Source: Lentisphaerae bacterium RIFOXYA12_64_32
GTDB taxonomy: Bacteria > Verrucomicrobiota > Lentisphaeria > Oligosphaerales > YB12-FULL-65-16
Length of the DNA stretch: 64,000 nt
Reading direction: 5' to 3'
Assembly: GCA_001803235.1 (NCBI GenBank)
Contig: MHBL01000480.1
Coordinates: 1-64,000 of the forward strand
This document shows positions 8,126-16,245 of the stretch, one piece after another. The translations under genes and the position numbers were made by a program. The stretch's first letter is position 1. The number at the start of each line of letters is the position of its first letter. The notes under the pieces were generated by a model that was not told where the DNA came from, did no database searches, and saw nothing but the letters and a program-made list of their open reading frames with translations.

Positions 8126-9340
8126 CTACAGCCCCGGCAGACCGTCGATATCAAACGCCTCGTAGAGTGCACCGAAATGAATGCCGGAGATCGTCTGCTT
8201 GCGGTACTTCTGCAACAACCGCTTCCGGCCCTCTTCGAGATGCCGGGAGCTGATCCCATACCGCATCGAAAGACATGCCTCTATGAATGCAGCCAGGTGA
8301 TCACACGCACGGATGAGTTCACCGTCCACCGGATTGTCTGCCGCCGTGTTGTGTTGCGTGTGCAGCGCTTCGAAAGACAAACCTTTCACCACCTTGCCGT
8401 CTTTGACGATCCGATTCTCGAACTCGTCTTCCATGTAGTACTTGATTTCGCGGTGCCAGGAGTGCGGCAGCAGCGGCAGCAGTTTCTCTTCGACCTGGAG
8501 CTGCTCGTACTCCTTGATGATCCCTTCCAAACCGGCGACCGCACCCTTGATCGGCGAGGTGATGTCGCGCGTCAGGACCTCGGGCAGGTCATGGAACAGC
8601 GCCCCGTAGAACCCGTTGCAGACGCGCTTGTCGCAGGCCTCGATCTCGCGCAGACACAGGTAGGTCATCACCGCCACCACCAGCATGTGCCCCAGCACGG
8701 AGGTCTCGGGGACCCGGGGCGACTGCGACCAGCGCCGCTGAAACCGCAACTGCCCGCACAGGCTCATGAACCCGGCCGCCTTGCCGCCCAGCGAGATCTT
8801 CTGCACGCCCTGCAGATCGTAGTAGTCCTCGAGCTGCCCCTCGATCTCTTCTTTCGTCTTCTCGATGCCGTACACGAACGGGCAGACCTTGTAGATGATG
8901 TTGAATTCCCACTGCGTCGCCAGGTAGTGCGCCGCCTTGAGCAACCGCTTCTCCAGCGGCGCGTATTCCGCATCGAACAGGTACCGCTCGAAGTTTTCCC
9001 GGAACCCGCCCTTGACGTCGGCAATCTCCGGCCCGAGCCGCTCGAGCACCCAGCGGTTCAGCTCCGGCCCCTTCTCGCGCATCATTTTGTGGAACACGGG
9101 CGGCTTGATATCCGTCAGGATAATCCGGTGCAGGAACTCGAAGATGCCGCCCTCGATAAACCGCAACCAGTCGAATTTCTCGCCCCGCGCCGCCGGCTCG
9201 AACTTGGCCAGGACATAGGCGATGATCATCTTGTGCGCCTGCTTGTCCAGTTCGCTGAACTCGACCGGTCGCACATGGTCGTTCCAGCGCCGGATACTGG
9301 CGCACTCGTACAGCCGATGGATCAACTCGTGACTGAACAT
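8126..9340 (-). CDS. HD-domain (YfbR-like) hydrolase
   Basis: 404 residues. PRVPETSVLGHMLVVAVMTYL supplies an early His, ALFHDLPEVLTRDITSPIK is the HD doublet with the E-V-x-T-R-D continuation typical of YfbR/HD superfamily nucleotidases, and ACDHLAAFIEA near residue 355 supplies the distal Asp. This is the metal-binding set of HD phosphohydrolases. It is about twice the length of a YfbR 5'-nucleotidase because an extra helical region precedes the HD core. The start is ATG 9340 with GAGG close upstream. Substrate unknown. Confidence 0.72.
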   Translation of the reverse strand: MFSHELIHRLYECASIRRWNDHVRPVEFSELDKQAHKMIIAYVLAKFEPAARGEKFDWLRFIEGGIFEFLHRIILTDIKPPVFHKMMREKGPELNRWVLERLGPEIADVKGGFRENFERYLFDAEYAPLEKRLLKAAHYLATQWEFNIIYKVCPFVYGIEKTKEEIEGQLEDYYDLQGVQKISLGGKAAGFMSLCGQLRFQRRWSQSPRVPETSVLGHMLVVAVMTYLCLREIEACDKRVCNGFYGALFHDLPEVLTRDITSPIKGAVAGLEGIIKEYEQLQVEEKLLPLLPHSWHREIKYYMEDEFENRIVKDGKVVKGLSFEALHTQHNTAADNPVDGELIRACDHLAAFIEACLSMRYGISSRHLEEGRKRLLQKYRKQTISGIHFGALYEAFDIDGLPGL

Positions 9341-9474
9341 TGGACCTCACCGTGTTGCTATTCTGCCGTGAAACGGCCGGCACCGGTTCCGCCCCCCTGC
9401 CAGCCGCCGCCGGCCGAGTTCATACAATACGGCGGCGGCGGGCAAAAGGAAAGCTCAAGACGGAGGACACCAGG

Positions 9475-10659
9475 TCAGGGCAGTTCGCCCCGGCGCAGGC
9501 GCTCAACGAGCCGCGCGGAACCGCCTTGCCCAACCCAGAAATCGAGGTCCAGTTCCGAAAGGCGTGTGTCGGGTTCCTTGGCAATGGCGGCGAGGATCTC
9601 CGCATCGAAGTCATTCAGCGCTGCCGTCTCGTTCGCGTGGATCAGGTTGGGTGGCCACGACGGCAACTGGGAATTGCGTCGGCGGCCCCACGGATCAGGA
9701 ATACCGAAGTCGGGCAGCTTCTCTCCCACAGGTTCGGGGCCGTTGGTGTTCTCGAACGCCACGATCCTGGCGTAGAGCCGGTCGCGCGCCTGGCGTGCCT
9801 CGGGGGACATGGATGTGCGAGTCAGGTTGTGGAACTCGTGCGGGTCGCTGACGAGGTCGAACAATTCCTCGCTGCCGTTGTGGAACCAGTAGACCAGCTT
9901 GTAGCGCTCGTCGCGAATCGCCAGGTACCGGTGCTTGCCCGTGTACTCCTCGCCGATCACCACGTCGTGACCGGGCAGATGGTCGCTGTCGAGCAGGCTC
10001 GCGCCGGGCAGCGCAACCGGGAAGTCCGGGTACGGTACAGCGCACGCGTCAAGACAGGTCGGCAGCACGTCGAGCAGCGTGACGAGTTCTCGGCGACGCT
10101 GCCCGCGCGGAAGCCGGCGCGGCCAACGCAGGAGCATGGGAATCGCCCAGGCTCCTTCGTAGCCGCAGGATTTCTGCCACGCGCCGTGGTCACCGAGCAT
10201 TTCGCCGTGATCGGCGGTGAGAATCACCAGCGTGTCATCGGCCAGTCCGAGTTCGTCGAGCGCCGCCAGGATCCGGCCGATGTTCTCGTCGATGTGACTG
10301 ACCTGCGCGTAGTAGCACGCCTTCATGCGGCGCACGCGCCGCGCCTTGCGCTCCGGGTTCGCATCCACGTCAGCGAGGTGGCGCATGGCGAGCGCGTGGG
10401 CGGAGACGACTTCATCCGGATGCTCGAGCGGCAGCGGCATCCGCTCGGCGTCGTAGAACTCCGCCCACTTGTCCACCGCGTTGAACGGTGGGTGCGGAGC
10501 AATCCAGCTTGACCAAAGAAAGAACGGCCGGCCGGCGTGAGCGCGGAGGAATTCAATCGTGCGGTCCGCGACCCAGTGGTTACCCGTGTGCTCTTCCGGC
10601 AGCACCGACCGCTGGGGCTGGTGATAGAGCAGATGGCGCACCCCGTGCTGCAGCATCAC
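9475..10659 (-). pseudogene. Sulfatase lacking its catalytic N-terminal part
   Basis: The frame encodes the C-terminal two thirds of a type I sulfatase: WVADRTIEFLRAHAGRPFFLWSSWIAPHPPFN, a run of DENIGRILAALDELGLADDTLVILTADHGEMLGDHGAWQKS (metal ligands D-H) and the ELFDLVSDPHEFHNLT tail. The first 150 or so residues, which hold the C/S-x-P/A-x-R formylglycine site and two metal aspartates, are absent. Only about 190 bases separate it from the next gene's stop at 10852. The frame stays open up to a stop at 10831-10833, but its sequence does not give the motif. It is therefore most likely a deletion remnant. Confidence 0.72.
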
Positions 10660-10851
10660 CCCGCGGGAACCGGACGCGAAGCGCGGGTATATCCCCGCAC
10701 ATCCATGGCGCGCAACAGAACCGCTCGTAACGGGAGTTGCTTTCCGGAAACCCCGGGGAAGATAGAGCCAGGATCGGGTGAGTGCAAGGTTCGGGGCGCC
10801 GACGGGGCGCCGCCAACGCCACGACCAGAACTACTCCAGACCACACGACGC

Positions 10852-12348
10852 CTACCGCTCCCAAATCCCTTTCCCTGTCCCGCCGCGCGGCGTGGTCCTG
10901 GGGTAGTCGGGGTTCAGCTTCTGCTCGACGGTCTTGACCATCGCATACGGATCGACCACGGGGACCTGCTTGCCGTCCTGCAGAGCGCGGACATTCTCGA
11001 TGCGCAGGTGGCGCACGGTGCAGTCGCGGTCAGGCGAGAAGATTTCCGTCCACGTCGACGGATTGTCGGGCTTGTGCTTGTAGGTCACGGACTGGGGGCC
11101 GATGAACACGAGCCGGTAGTCGGACGCGACCGGGAAAGCCAGGCTCACGTCGCGCACCGTCAGCCCGTCTGTTTCGGCGTGGATCTGGATGCTGCCCGGG
11201 CGGTTGAACGTGAGACGCTGGAAATGGATGTTGCGGAGTGCGCCCACCGCCGCGCTGAAGTCGTTGTCGCGCCCCAGTTCCAGGTTCGGCTGGTCGTAGA
11301 GCTTGAACTCGCGGATGTCGGTCAGGTTGCGGAGTACGCAGTCGGTGATCGGGCAGTCGAGCGTGGCACCGTCGGCGAACCGCTTCACCCCCGGCAGCAG
11401 GCGGATGGCATCGGTCGACTGCGCCGCCAACGGCGCGCCGCTCACGTCCTGCACCAGCAGGTGATGAATGGGACCGAAACTGGCCGAGTAATTACGCCAG
11501 TCCCACGCCAGCAGCGACACCGGGTCGTCGCCCGTCTTGCCACGGATGCCGCGGATGATCCCAAAGCTGGCCGGTCCGTCGCAGTGCACGCCGTCGCGAC
11601 GGTGTTCTTCGAACGTCAGGTTCTCGACCAGGAACTCGCTGGCCGTGCCAATGTGTACGCCAAACGACCGACTCGCGCGGATCGTCAGATCACGCACCAC
11701 GACACGCTGCACGTTCTGCAGCAGGATCACGCCGTGGCAGCCGGGAATAGAGTCTTTGCTGTCCGCACGGCCGCGGCGGTTGCCGTTGGACTCACGCGGC
11801 GTCGTTGCCAGGGTCGTCCAGACGCCGCCCTGGATGAAGATGTCAGTGTCCGGCTGCAGTTCCGCGGGCACCGGCCGATCCTGGAACCCGGCGACGTGCG
11901 CATTCCGCACCATGCAGGTGTTCGTCCCCGGCTTGAGGCGAATCTCGGCCTTCGCATCCGCCAGGAGCCGGCAGCCGGAACTCAACACGATAGGAGCGTC
12001 GAGGTAATAGGGCTGCTCACGGGCCGGCAGGAAGACGGACTTGTGTCGGTCGAGAGCCGCTTGGATGGCGGCCGTCCAGATCTCGCCATTGACCGTGCGC
12101 GTTTCGCTCTTGCCGTCCGCGCCAGGCCACACTTCGGTCCAGGTCCCGGGGCGCACCTGGTCGTGGAAATCGACCGCTGAAGGTGAGGCCGGGGGCGCGG
12201 CCAGGAGCGGCTCGGTCGCCGCACGGACCCGGTTCTCGACGGACGCCGCCAAGGCATTGTCACCCGCCGCTGCGGTCGCGGCTGCCAGCATCACACCCAG
12301 CCAGATCATCCCGAGCCTCCTCCGCAACATGGGTCTCATGAGTCCCAT
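10852..12348 (-). CDS. Secreted right-handed beta-helix (pectate-lyase-like) protein
   Basis: About 498 residues. A signal peptide (basic LRRRLG, then a hydrophobic stretch ending ATAAAGDNA) is followed by a mature part with repeated beta-helix coils: GVILLQNVQRVVVRDLTIRASRSFGVHIG, FLVENLTFEEHRRDGVHCDGPA, HHLLVQDVSGAPL, CVLRNLTDIREF. This architecture belongs to polysaccharide lyases and family 28-like glycosidases. No specific catalytic triad can be assigned by eye. Several ATGs are clustered at the start; 12348 is chosen because GAGG precedes it and the signal peptide then fits (12366 is possible). It lies 46 bases after the prepilin-like gene, so they are probably one transcript. Confidence 0.7.
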   Translation of the reverse strand: MGLMRPMLRRRLGMIWLGVMLAAATAAAGDNALAASVENRVRAATEPLLAAPPASPSAVDFHDQVRPGTWTEVWPGADGKSETRTVNGEIWTAAIQAALDRHKSVFLPAREQPYYLDAPIVLSSGCRLLADAKAEIRLKPGTNTCMVRNAHVAGFQDRPVPAELQPDTDIFIQGGVWTTLATTPRESNGNRRGRADSKDSIPGCHGVILLQNVQRVVVRDLTIRASRSFGVHIGTASEFLVENLTFEEHRRDGVHCDGPASFGIIRGIRGKTGDDPVSLLAWDWRNYSASFGPIHHLLVQDVSGAPLAAQSTDAIRLLPGVKRFADGATLDCPITDCVLRNLTDIREFKLYDQPNLELGRDNDFSAAVGALRNIHFQRLTFNRPGSIQIHAETDGLTVRDVSLAFPVASDYRLVFIGPQSVTYKHKPDNPSTWTEIFSPDRDCTVRHLRIENVRALQDGKQVPVVDPYAMVKTVEQKLNPDYPRTTPRGGTGKGIWER

Positions 12349-12394
12349 GTGCCTCATCCCGAACATGAAGAGAGGCGGGAACCCCGCCGCCGCA

Positions 12395-13009
12395 TCACGG
12401 CCAGAACAGCGGCTGCTTGTTCTGGCTCCACGGCAGCCATTCGACGTGCGAATCGAAAAACAGCGCGTTCCCACCCCGTTGGTGCAGGTACGGGTTCCGC
12501 GATCCCGCCACCGGGACCATGAACGCGTAGGAGAAGTAGCCCGTGTCCTGCGCGTCCATGGCGATGAGCGTTTCCTTGGGCTTCTGGATCTTGGCCAGCC
12601 GGCGGAACGGCAACTGGTTCCAGCCCATGGCGTCCGCGTTGGCCTGGTAGTTCGTGCTCCAACTCGTCCCCCACGCCAGGGACTCCGGGCTCCGGTTCGC
12701 AGGGCAGTAGAGGATGTTGTTGTCCAATTCCACGAGAATCTGGGTGCCGCCCGCGGCGAAGTACTTCTGGTTCGAGAGGAACTTCGCCCATGTGCCGTCC
12801 GTGGCGTTCCACGTCGAGGGCAGGTACTCGTCGAAATCGTCCGCGTACCCTATGAACCCGACCGTGAGCTGCTTGAGCCGTGACGAACAAAGCGCGGTCA
12901 GCGACCGCTCCTTAGCCTTGCCCAACGCCGGCAGCAGCAGGCTCGCCAGAATCGCGATGATGGCAATCACGACCAGCAACTCGATGAGCGTGAAACGGCG
13001 TCTTTTCAT
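12395..13009 (-). CDS. Prepilin-like secreted protein (type II secretion/DUF1559 type)
   Basis: 204 residues. MKRRRFTLIEL followed by a 20-residue hydrophobic helix is the class III signal cleaved by prepilin peptidase. The C-terminal HQRGGNALFFDSHVEW is the H-x8/9-D block seen in the large prepilin-like families of planctomycetes and lentisphaerae. The start is ATG 13009, with GAAGGAG nine bases upstream; the longer frame to 13111 has no support. Such proteins are numerous in these phyla and are not necessarily pilus subunits. It is co-directional with the beta-helix gene and divergent from the GntR/LacI regulator. Confidence 0.85.
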   Translation of the reverse strand: MKRRRFTLIELLVVIAIIAILASLLLPALGKAKERSLTALCSSRLKQLTVGFIGYADDFDEYLPSTWNATDGTWAKFLSNQKYFAAGGTQILVELDNNILYCPANRSPESLAWGTSWSTNYQANADAMGWNQLPFRRLAKIQKPKETLIAMDAQDTGYFSYAFMVPVAGSRNPYLHQRGGNALFFDSHVEWLPWSQNKQPLFWP

Positions 13010-13150
13010 ACTCTGGAACTCCTTCCGCCAACGGGTGCCTGCACGCACCCCACGGCCATCGCAGACCGACGTGCACGGCGCAGCAGCCCACCACACATCG
13101 GACCTTACCACAAACCCCGCGATATTTCAATGGACTAGTTGAAAATCAGT

Positions 13151-13167
13151 TAATAACTCGTTTATTA
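13151..13167. promoter_or_regulatory. Candidate operator TAATAA-CTCGT-TTATTA
   Basis: A perfect 6-5-6 palindrome in the only AT-rich patch between the divergent prepilin-like gene (start 13009) and the GntR/LacI regulator (start 13553). Its position suits an operator or the promoter of the leftward operon. Binding by the neighbouring regulator is an inference. Confidence 0.45.
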
Positions 13168-13249
13168 CGGCAAGCATCCATCGTGTGAGAAGGCCGCTTT
13201 CCTTCAACACAGGCCCAGACGAGCAACGCCCCAGGCTCGTAGTTCCGCG

Positions 13250-13385
13250 TTTAGGGCGTGTCGATCTAGTGCGGCAGCAGGCCTTCCAGAGTGGCGGGAG
13301 CGGCTCGCTCCCGCATGCCGGACCGAGCCGGTCCGGCCACGTTGGGCGTGGTCGCGCACCTGGGGTGGTTAAATCGACACGCCCT
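13250..13385. mobile_element. Probable MITE with twin-hairpin core (third family)
   Basis: The 13-base termini AGGGCGTGTCGAT (13253-13265) and ATCGACACGCCCT (13373-13385) are perfect inverted repeats. Flanking direct repeats TTCCGCG (13243-13249 and 13386-13392) look like a 7-bp target duplication, though the exact left boundary is uncertain by three bases. The core holds two hairpins, GCGGGAGCG-GCT-CGCTCCCGC and a GGACCGAGCCGGTCC unit. The first is shared with MITE B copy 2 at about 63472. No ORF. Confidence 0.65.
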
Positions 13386-13552
13386 TTCCGCGGTCCGGGA
13401 TACGGGTGGCCGCGGGATGCGGTTTCGACACGTTAGCCATGAGAGAAGAATGACGCGCCAATAGTCGTCTGCGCAAACGCTCCTCGACCTGGACTTCGGG
13501 AAGTGGCAATCATCGAAAGACGATTGCGACGAGGATTGCGAGAGGCGATTCA

Positions 13553-14611
13553 GTGAACAGAGAGCACCGCATGCCGCAATCCAGTCCCAACCTACCGAAG
13601 CAACAGCAAGTGGCGGATGCCCTGATCAGCGAGATCCGCGATGGACGGTGGCGGAAGGGCGACAAGCTTCCGGCCGAGGGCGAGTTGGGCAAGCGGTTCG
13701 GGGTGAACAAACTGACCGCCAACAAGGCGGTCGGCATCTTGGTCGGCCAAGGCTACTGCCGGCGCTCGCGCGGTCGCGGCGGCACGGTCGTGGCCTGGGA
13801 GGACGGCGGGTTCAAGGGTGCGATCGGCTGTTTCCAGGGACACACGCTGTCCTACTTCTGGGAAATGCTGCGGGGTGCGCAACAGGTGGCGCTGGCCCGC
13901 GGCTACCTGGTGCAGTACTTCGGCTCACCCGGGGCCCAGGGCGGGCCGCCGTTCGAGCGCCGCCTGGCACGCAGCGGCATACTCGGACTGCTCGCCGTGC
14001 AGACGCGCTTCAATGGCCTGCCCTTTCCCGTGGTGAGCCTGGACAACCGACCCAAGCCGGGCGAAGACTGGGAGTTCGTCGATTGCGACCAGTACGAGGC
14101 CGGCCGGTTACTGGCCCGGCACCTGCTCGACCAGGGCCACCGCCGTATCGTCTTCGTCAGCCATGCGCTGTCCGGGTTCACCGGCCCACGCGCCGACGGC
14201 TTCCATGACGCGCTCACCGAAGCGGGGATCAAGGACGCCGAGTCGCGCATTGTCCGCACCACGTTCGAGACGGCGCAATCGCCCGTCATCCTCGACCGCA
14301 TATTCGCGACCTGGCCGAAAGTGACCGCTATTGCTTACGACTGTGACCCGCCCGCAGCCCACGCAATCTGGATGCTGCTCGAGCGCGGCCGGCGCGTGCC
14401 GGAGGACGTGTCCGTCGCCGGAATCGGCAATGTCACGGAGTTCCACCGTCCGCACCGGATCACCACCGTCGACCAGCACCCGTTCGAGGTCGGTGCACGC
14501 GCCGCGGAACTGCTTCTGGACCGCATCGAAGGCCGACGGCCGGAACCTATCAGGGACGTCATTCCCGTGCACCTGGTCCCCGGCAGCACGGTCAGGAAGC
14601 TGCGGCGGTAA
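13553..14611 (+). CDS. GntR/LacI hybrid transcriptional regulator
   Basis: 352 residues. The N-terminal winged helix (about 18-80) reads QQQVADALISEIRDGRWRKGDKLPAEGELGKRFGVNKLTANKAVGILVGQGYCRRSRGRGG, a GntR domain. The rest is a LacI-type periplasmic-binding fold (VVSLDNRP, GRLLARHLLDQGHRRIVFVSH, PEDVSVAGIGN, ITTVDQHPFEVGARAAELLLDRI). Proteins of this build sense sugars. It is flanked by the two prepilin-like genes, and it may control the beta-helix operon or the downstream gene. The start is GTG 13553 after GAGAGG; ATG 13571 is the alternative. Confidence 0.85.
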   Translation: MNREHRMPQSSPNLPKQQQVADALISEIRDGRWRKGDKLPAEGELGKRFGVNKLTANKAVGILVGQGYCRRSRGRGGTVVAWEDGGFKGAIGCFQGHTLSYFWEMLRGAQQVALARGYLVQYFGSPGAQGGPPFERRLARSGILGLLAVQTRFNGLPFPVVSLDNRPKPGEDWEFVDCDQYEAGRLLARHLLDQGHRRIVFVSHALSGFTGPRADGFHDALTEAGIKDAESRIVRTTFETAQSPVILDRIFATWPKVTAIAYDCDPPAAHAIWMLLERGRRVPEDVSVAGIGNVTEFHRPHRITTVDQHPFEVGARAAELLLDRIEGRRPEPIRDVIPVHLVPGSTVRKLRR

Positions 14612-14622
14612 CGGGGCGCTGC

Positions 14623-14651
14623 TTGTTTTCCACATGCAATGTGGGTACAAT
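14623..14651 (+). promoter_or_regulatory. Sigma-70 promoter with palindromic operator in its spacer
   Basis: TTGTTT (14623-14628) and TACAAT (14646-14651) are separated by exactly 17 bases. The spacer contains the perfect palindrome CCACAT-GCA-ATGTGG (14630-14644). A repressor bound there would cover both boxes. It lies 12 bases after the regulator's stop and 87 before the prepilin-like gene it would drive. Confidence 0.7.
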
Positions 14652-14737
14652 GTCCAGAGTAGGCGGAGCGAACTGCGCGGCCCAATTCCGATTGCGGTCT
14701 CAGCAGGAAGGAAGAGAGGATTTTGGAGGGCTACACG

Positions 14738-15442
14738 ATGAGAGAGTTGACGCAGGAACCTGGCCGCCGCTTCTTCACCCTCATCGAACTGCTCGTGGTC
14801 ATCGCGATCATCGCGATTCTGGCGTCCATGCTGCTTCCCGCATTGCGGAACGCCAAGGACCGCGCGCACCGTGCCAACTGCGCGGCCAACCTCAAGCAGA
14901 TCGGCTTGATCCTGTATTCGTACACGTCGGACTACGACGAATGGCTGCCGCCGCGTACGATGGGTGAATGCTGGGGGCTGCCTGCCGTCTGCAATTACGA
15001 CCAGAAGTGGACGACGCAAATGCGGCGCCAGGGCGGACGTGAGGCCGACGTCCTTTGGCAGTGCCCGGCCGGTGCGCCCAAAGCGCAGGCCTGCAACGGT
15101 ATTGTCTGGGGCTATGGCATCAACGAGCGCCACGTCATGCGCGACTGCAACTGGGTGACGACCTCTCCGTACACCGGGACCAGCGGCATGTGTCGGATGA
15201 CGCAGTTCGTGCGCCCGAGCGAAGTGGTGGTCATGCTCGATATCTACCAGACAAACCCGGTCACCGTCCCAATCGTGCGCTGCCCTGTCTGCGATCCCGC
15301 GTTGACCTACTTCCTCACCTATCTCGACCCGCGGCACGGTCGCGGCAGCAATCTGCTCTACCTCGACGCCCACGTCGGCTGGAACACCTGCGAGAGCATT
15401 CAAGCCAACGAGGACGACCTCTGGGGACACATCAAGAAGTGA
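14738..15442 (+). CDS. Prepilin-like secreted protein (second copy)
   Basis: 234 residues. After a short basic leader (MRELTQEPGRRF) comes FTLIELLVVIAIIAILASMLLPAL, the prepilin cleavage and helix segment. The C-terminal half is Cys-rich (CPAGAPKAQAC, CPVC) and ends with DPRHGRGSNLLYLDAHVGW, the H-x9-DAH block. The start is ATG 14738, with GGAGG eight bases upstream; the frame continues up to a TTG at 14723 that overlaps the ribosome site itself. It is transcribed from the palindrome-bearing promoter at 14623-14651. It is not a close copy of the protein at 12395-13009 outside the signal and terminal block. Confidence 0.85.
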   Translation: MRELTQEPGRRFFTLIELLVVIAIIAILASMLLPALRNAKDRAHRANCAANLKQIGLILYSYTSDYDEWLPPRTMGECWGLPAVCNYDQKWTTQMRRQGGREADVLWQCPAGAPKAQACNGIVWGYGINERHVMRDCNWVTTSPYTGTSGMCRMTQFVRPSEVVVMLDIYQTNPVTVPIVRCPVCDPALTYFLTYLDPRHGRGSNLLYLDAHVGWNTCESIQANEDDLWGHIKK

Positions 15443-15481
15443 CGCGGCGTTGGCGCTTCGGCGTGATCCCGTGGGTAAGAT

Positions 15482-15679
15482 TCACTGCCGGAGCGGCAGC
15501 GCCAGGTTCCAGGAACGATTCTCGTCCTTTCGCCACACCGCGACGAACAGCCAGTCCGGCTGCCCTTCGGCATCGACCCACACGAACGGGCGCTCCATCC
15601 GGTCAGGAACTCAGGTGCTGCCGTCCTCGAAGCGGACGCGCCGGGGCGTGAGTTCGAAGCCGCAGATCATCCGCAGCCG
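15482..15679 (-). pseudogene. C-terminal remnant of a glycoside hydrolase-like gene
   Basis: The minus strand reads FELTPRRVRFEDGST, an in-frame TGA, then VPDRMERPFVWVDAEGQPD and WLFVAVWRKD before a stop. 'R-x-V-x-FEDG ... ERP-x-V-x-x-D-x-x-G-x-P-x-x-LF-x-AV' is the usual C-terminal end of secreted glycosidase-like proteins in these phyla. The 3' part of the acetyltransferase gene at 15603 reads through the same bases in another frame. This suggests that the acetyltransferase or the remnant was joined here by a deletion. Confidence 0.5.
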
Positions 15680-16196
15680 CACCGGCCCTGCCGCAACCGC
15701 TCACCCTGCAACTCATCACGTAATCGTCCATGACGAAGCCATGACCGATGTCGTTGGTCACCGACTCGCGGACCGTGAACCCGAACTTTTCGTAGGCGCG
15801 GAGCGCGCGGGTGTTACGCCGGTTCACGTTGAGCCGGATCTCCGCCAACCCCGACGCGCGTGCGATCTCCGCAATGTGCGCCAACATCTGCTGCCCCAGT
15901 CCCTGCCCCTGCAACTCCGGCAGAACGTAGAGCTTGCACAGGTAGAGGTACCCCTCATCGGGCTTGGGACAGACGGAGAAGAACCCGGACGGCTGCCCGT
16001 CGATCACGACCAGTTCGTATCGATATGCACCGGACAGTTCCTCGCGCAACGTCTCCGGGCTGTACATCCAGCCGAGCATGTAGTCGATCTGTTCGAGCGT
16101 GATCATTCCCGGATAGCTGATGCGCCAGATACGGTCGGCCAAAGCCCTGACCGTCTCGATCTGCGCGTCCGAAACCGGTTGGTAAACGATGTCCAC
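15603..16196 (-). CDS. GNAT-family N-acetyltransferase
   Basis: About 197 residues. YLYLCKLYVLPELQGQGLGQQML contains the acetyl-CoA loop (Q-G-x-G-x-G/Q type), followed by LNVNRRNTRALRAYEKFGF, the standard beta-strand/helix end of GNAT enzymes. Substrate unknown. The family would normally end near VMDDYVMS; the last 35 residues (Arg/Gly/Ala-rich) read over the glycosidase remnant and are probably an acquired tail. The start is uncertain: GTG 16196 gives VDIVYQPVSDAQ, a sensible N-terminus, while a TTG at 16265 would overlap the add stop. Confidence 0.75.
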   Translation of the reverse strand: MDIVYQPVSDAQIETVRALADRIWRISYPGMITLEQIDYMLGWMYSPETLREELSGAYRYELVVIDGQPSGFFSVCPKPDEGYLYLCKLYVLPELQGQGLGQQMLAHIAEIARASGLAEIRLNVNRRNTRALRAYEKFGFTVRESVTNDIGHGFVMDDYVMSCRVSGCGRAGAAADDLRLRTHAPARPLRGRQHLSS

Positions 16197-16245
16197 GGCA
16201 GCGGTGGGCCTTTCGCGTACGCCAACACGCAGGACGAGACACGGC

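Noticed and set aside
7982..9775. 597-residue rightward reading frame
   Set aside because: It runs across the HD gene and the sulfatase tail in antisense, and has no recognisable domain.
12395..15442. Type IV pilus locus
   Set aside because: Only prepilin-like signal proteins are present; no assembly ATPase, platform protein or prepilin peptidase is nearby.
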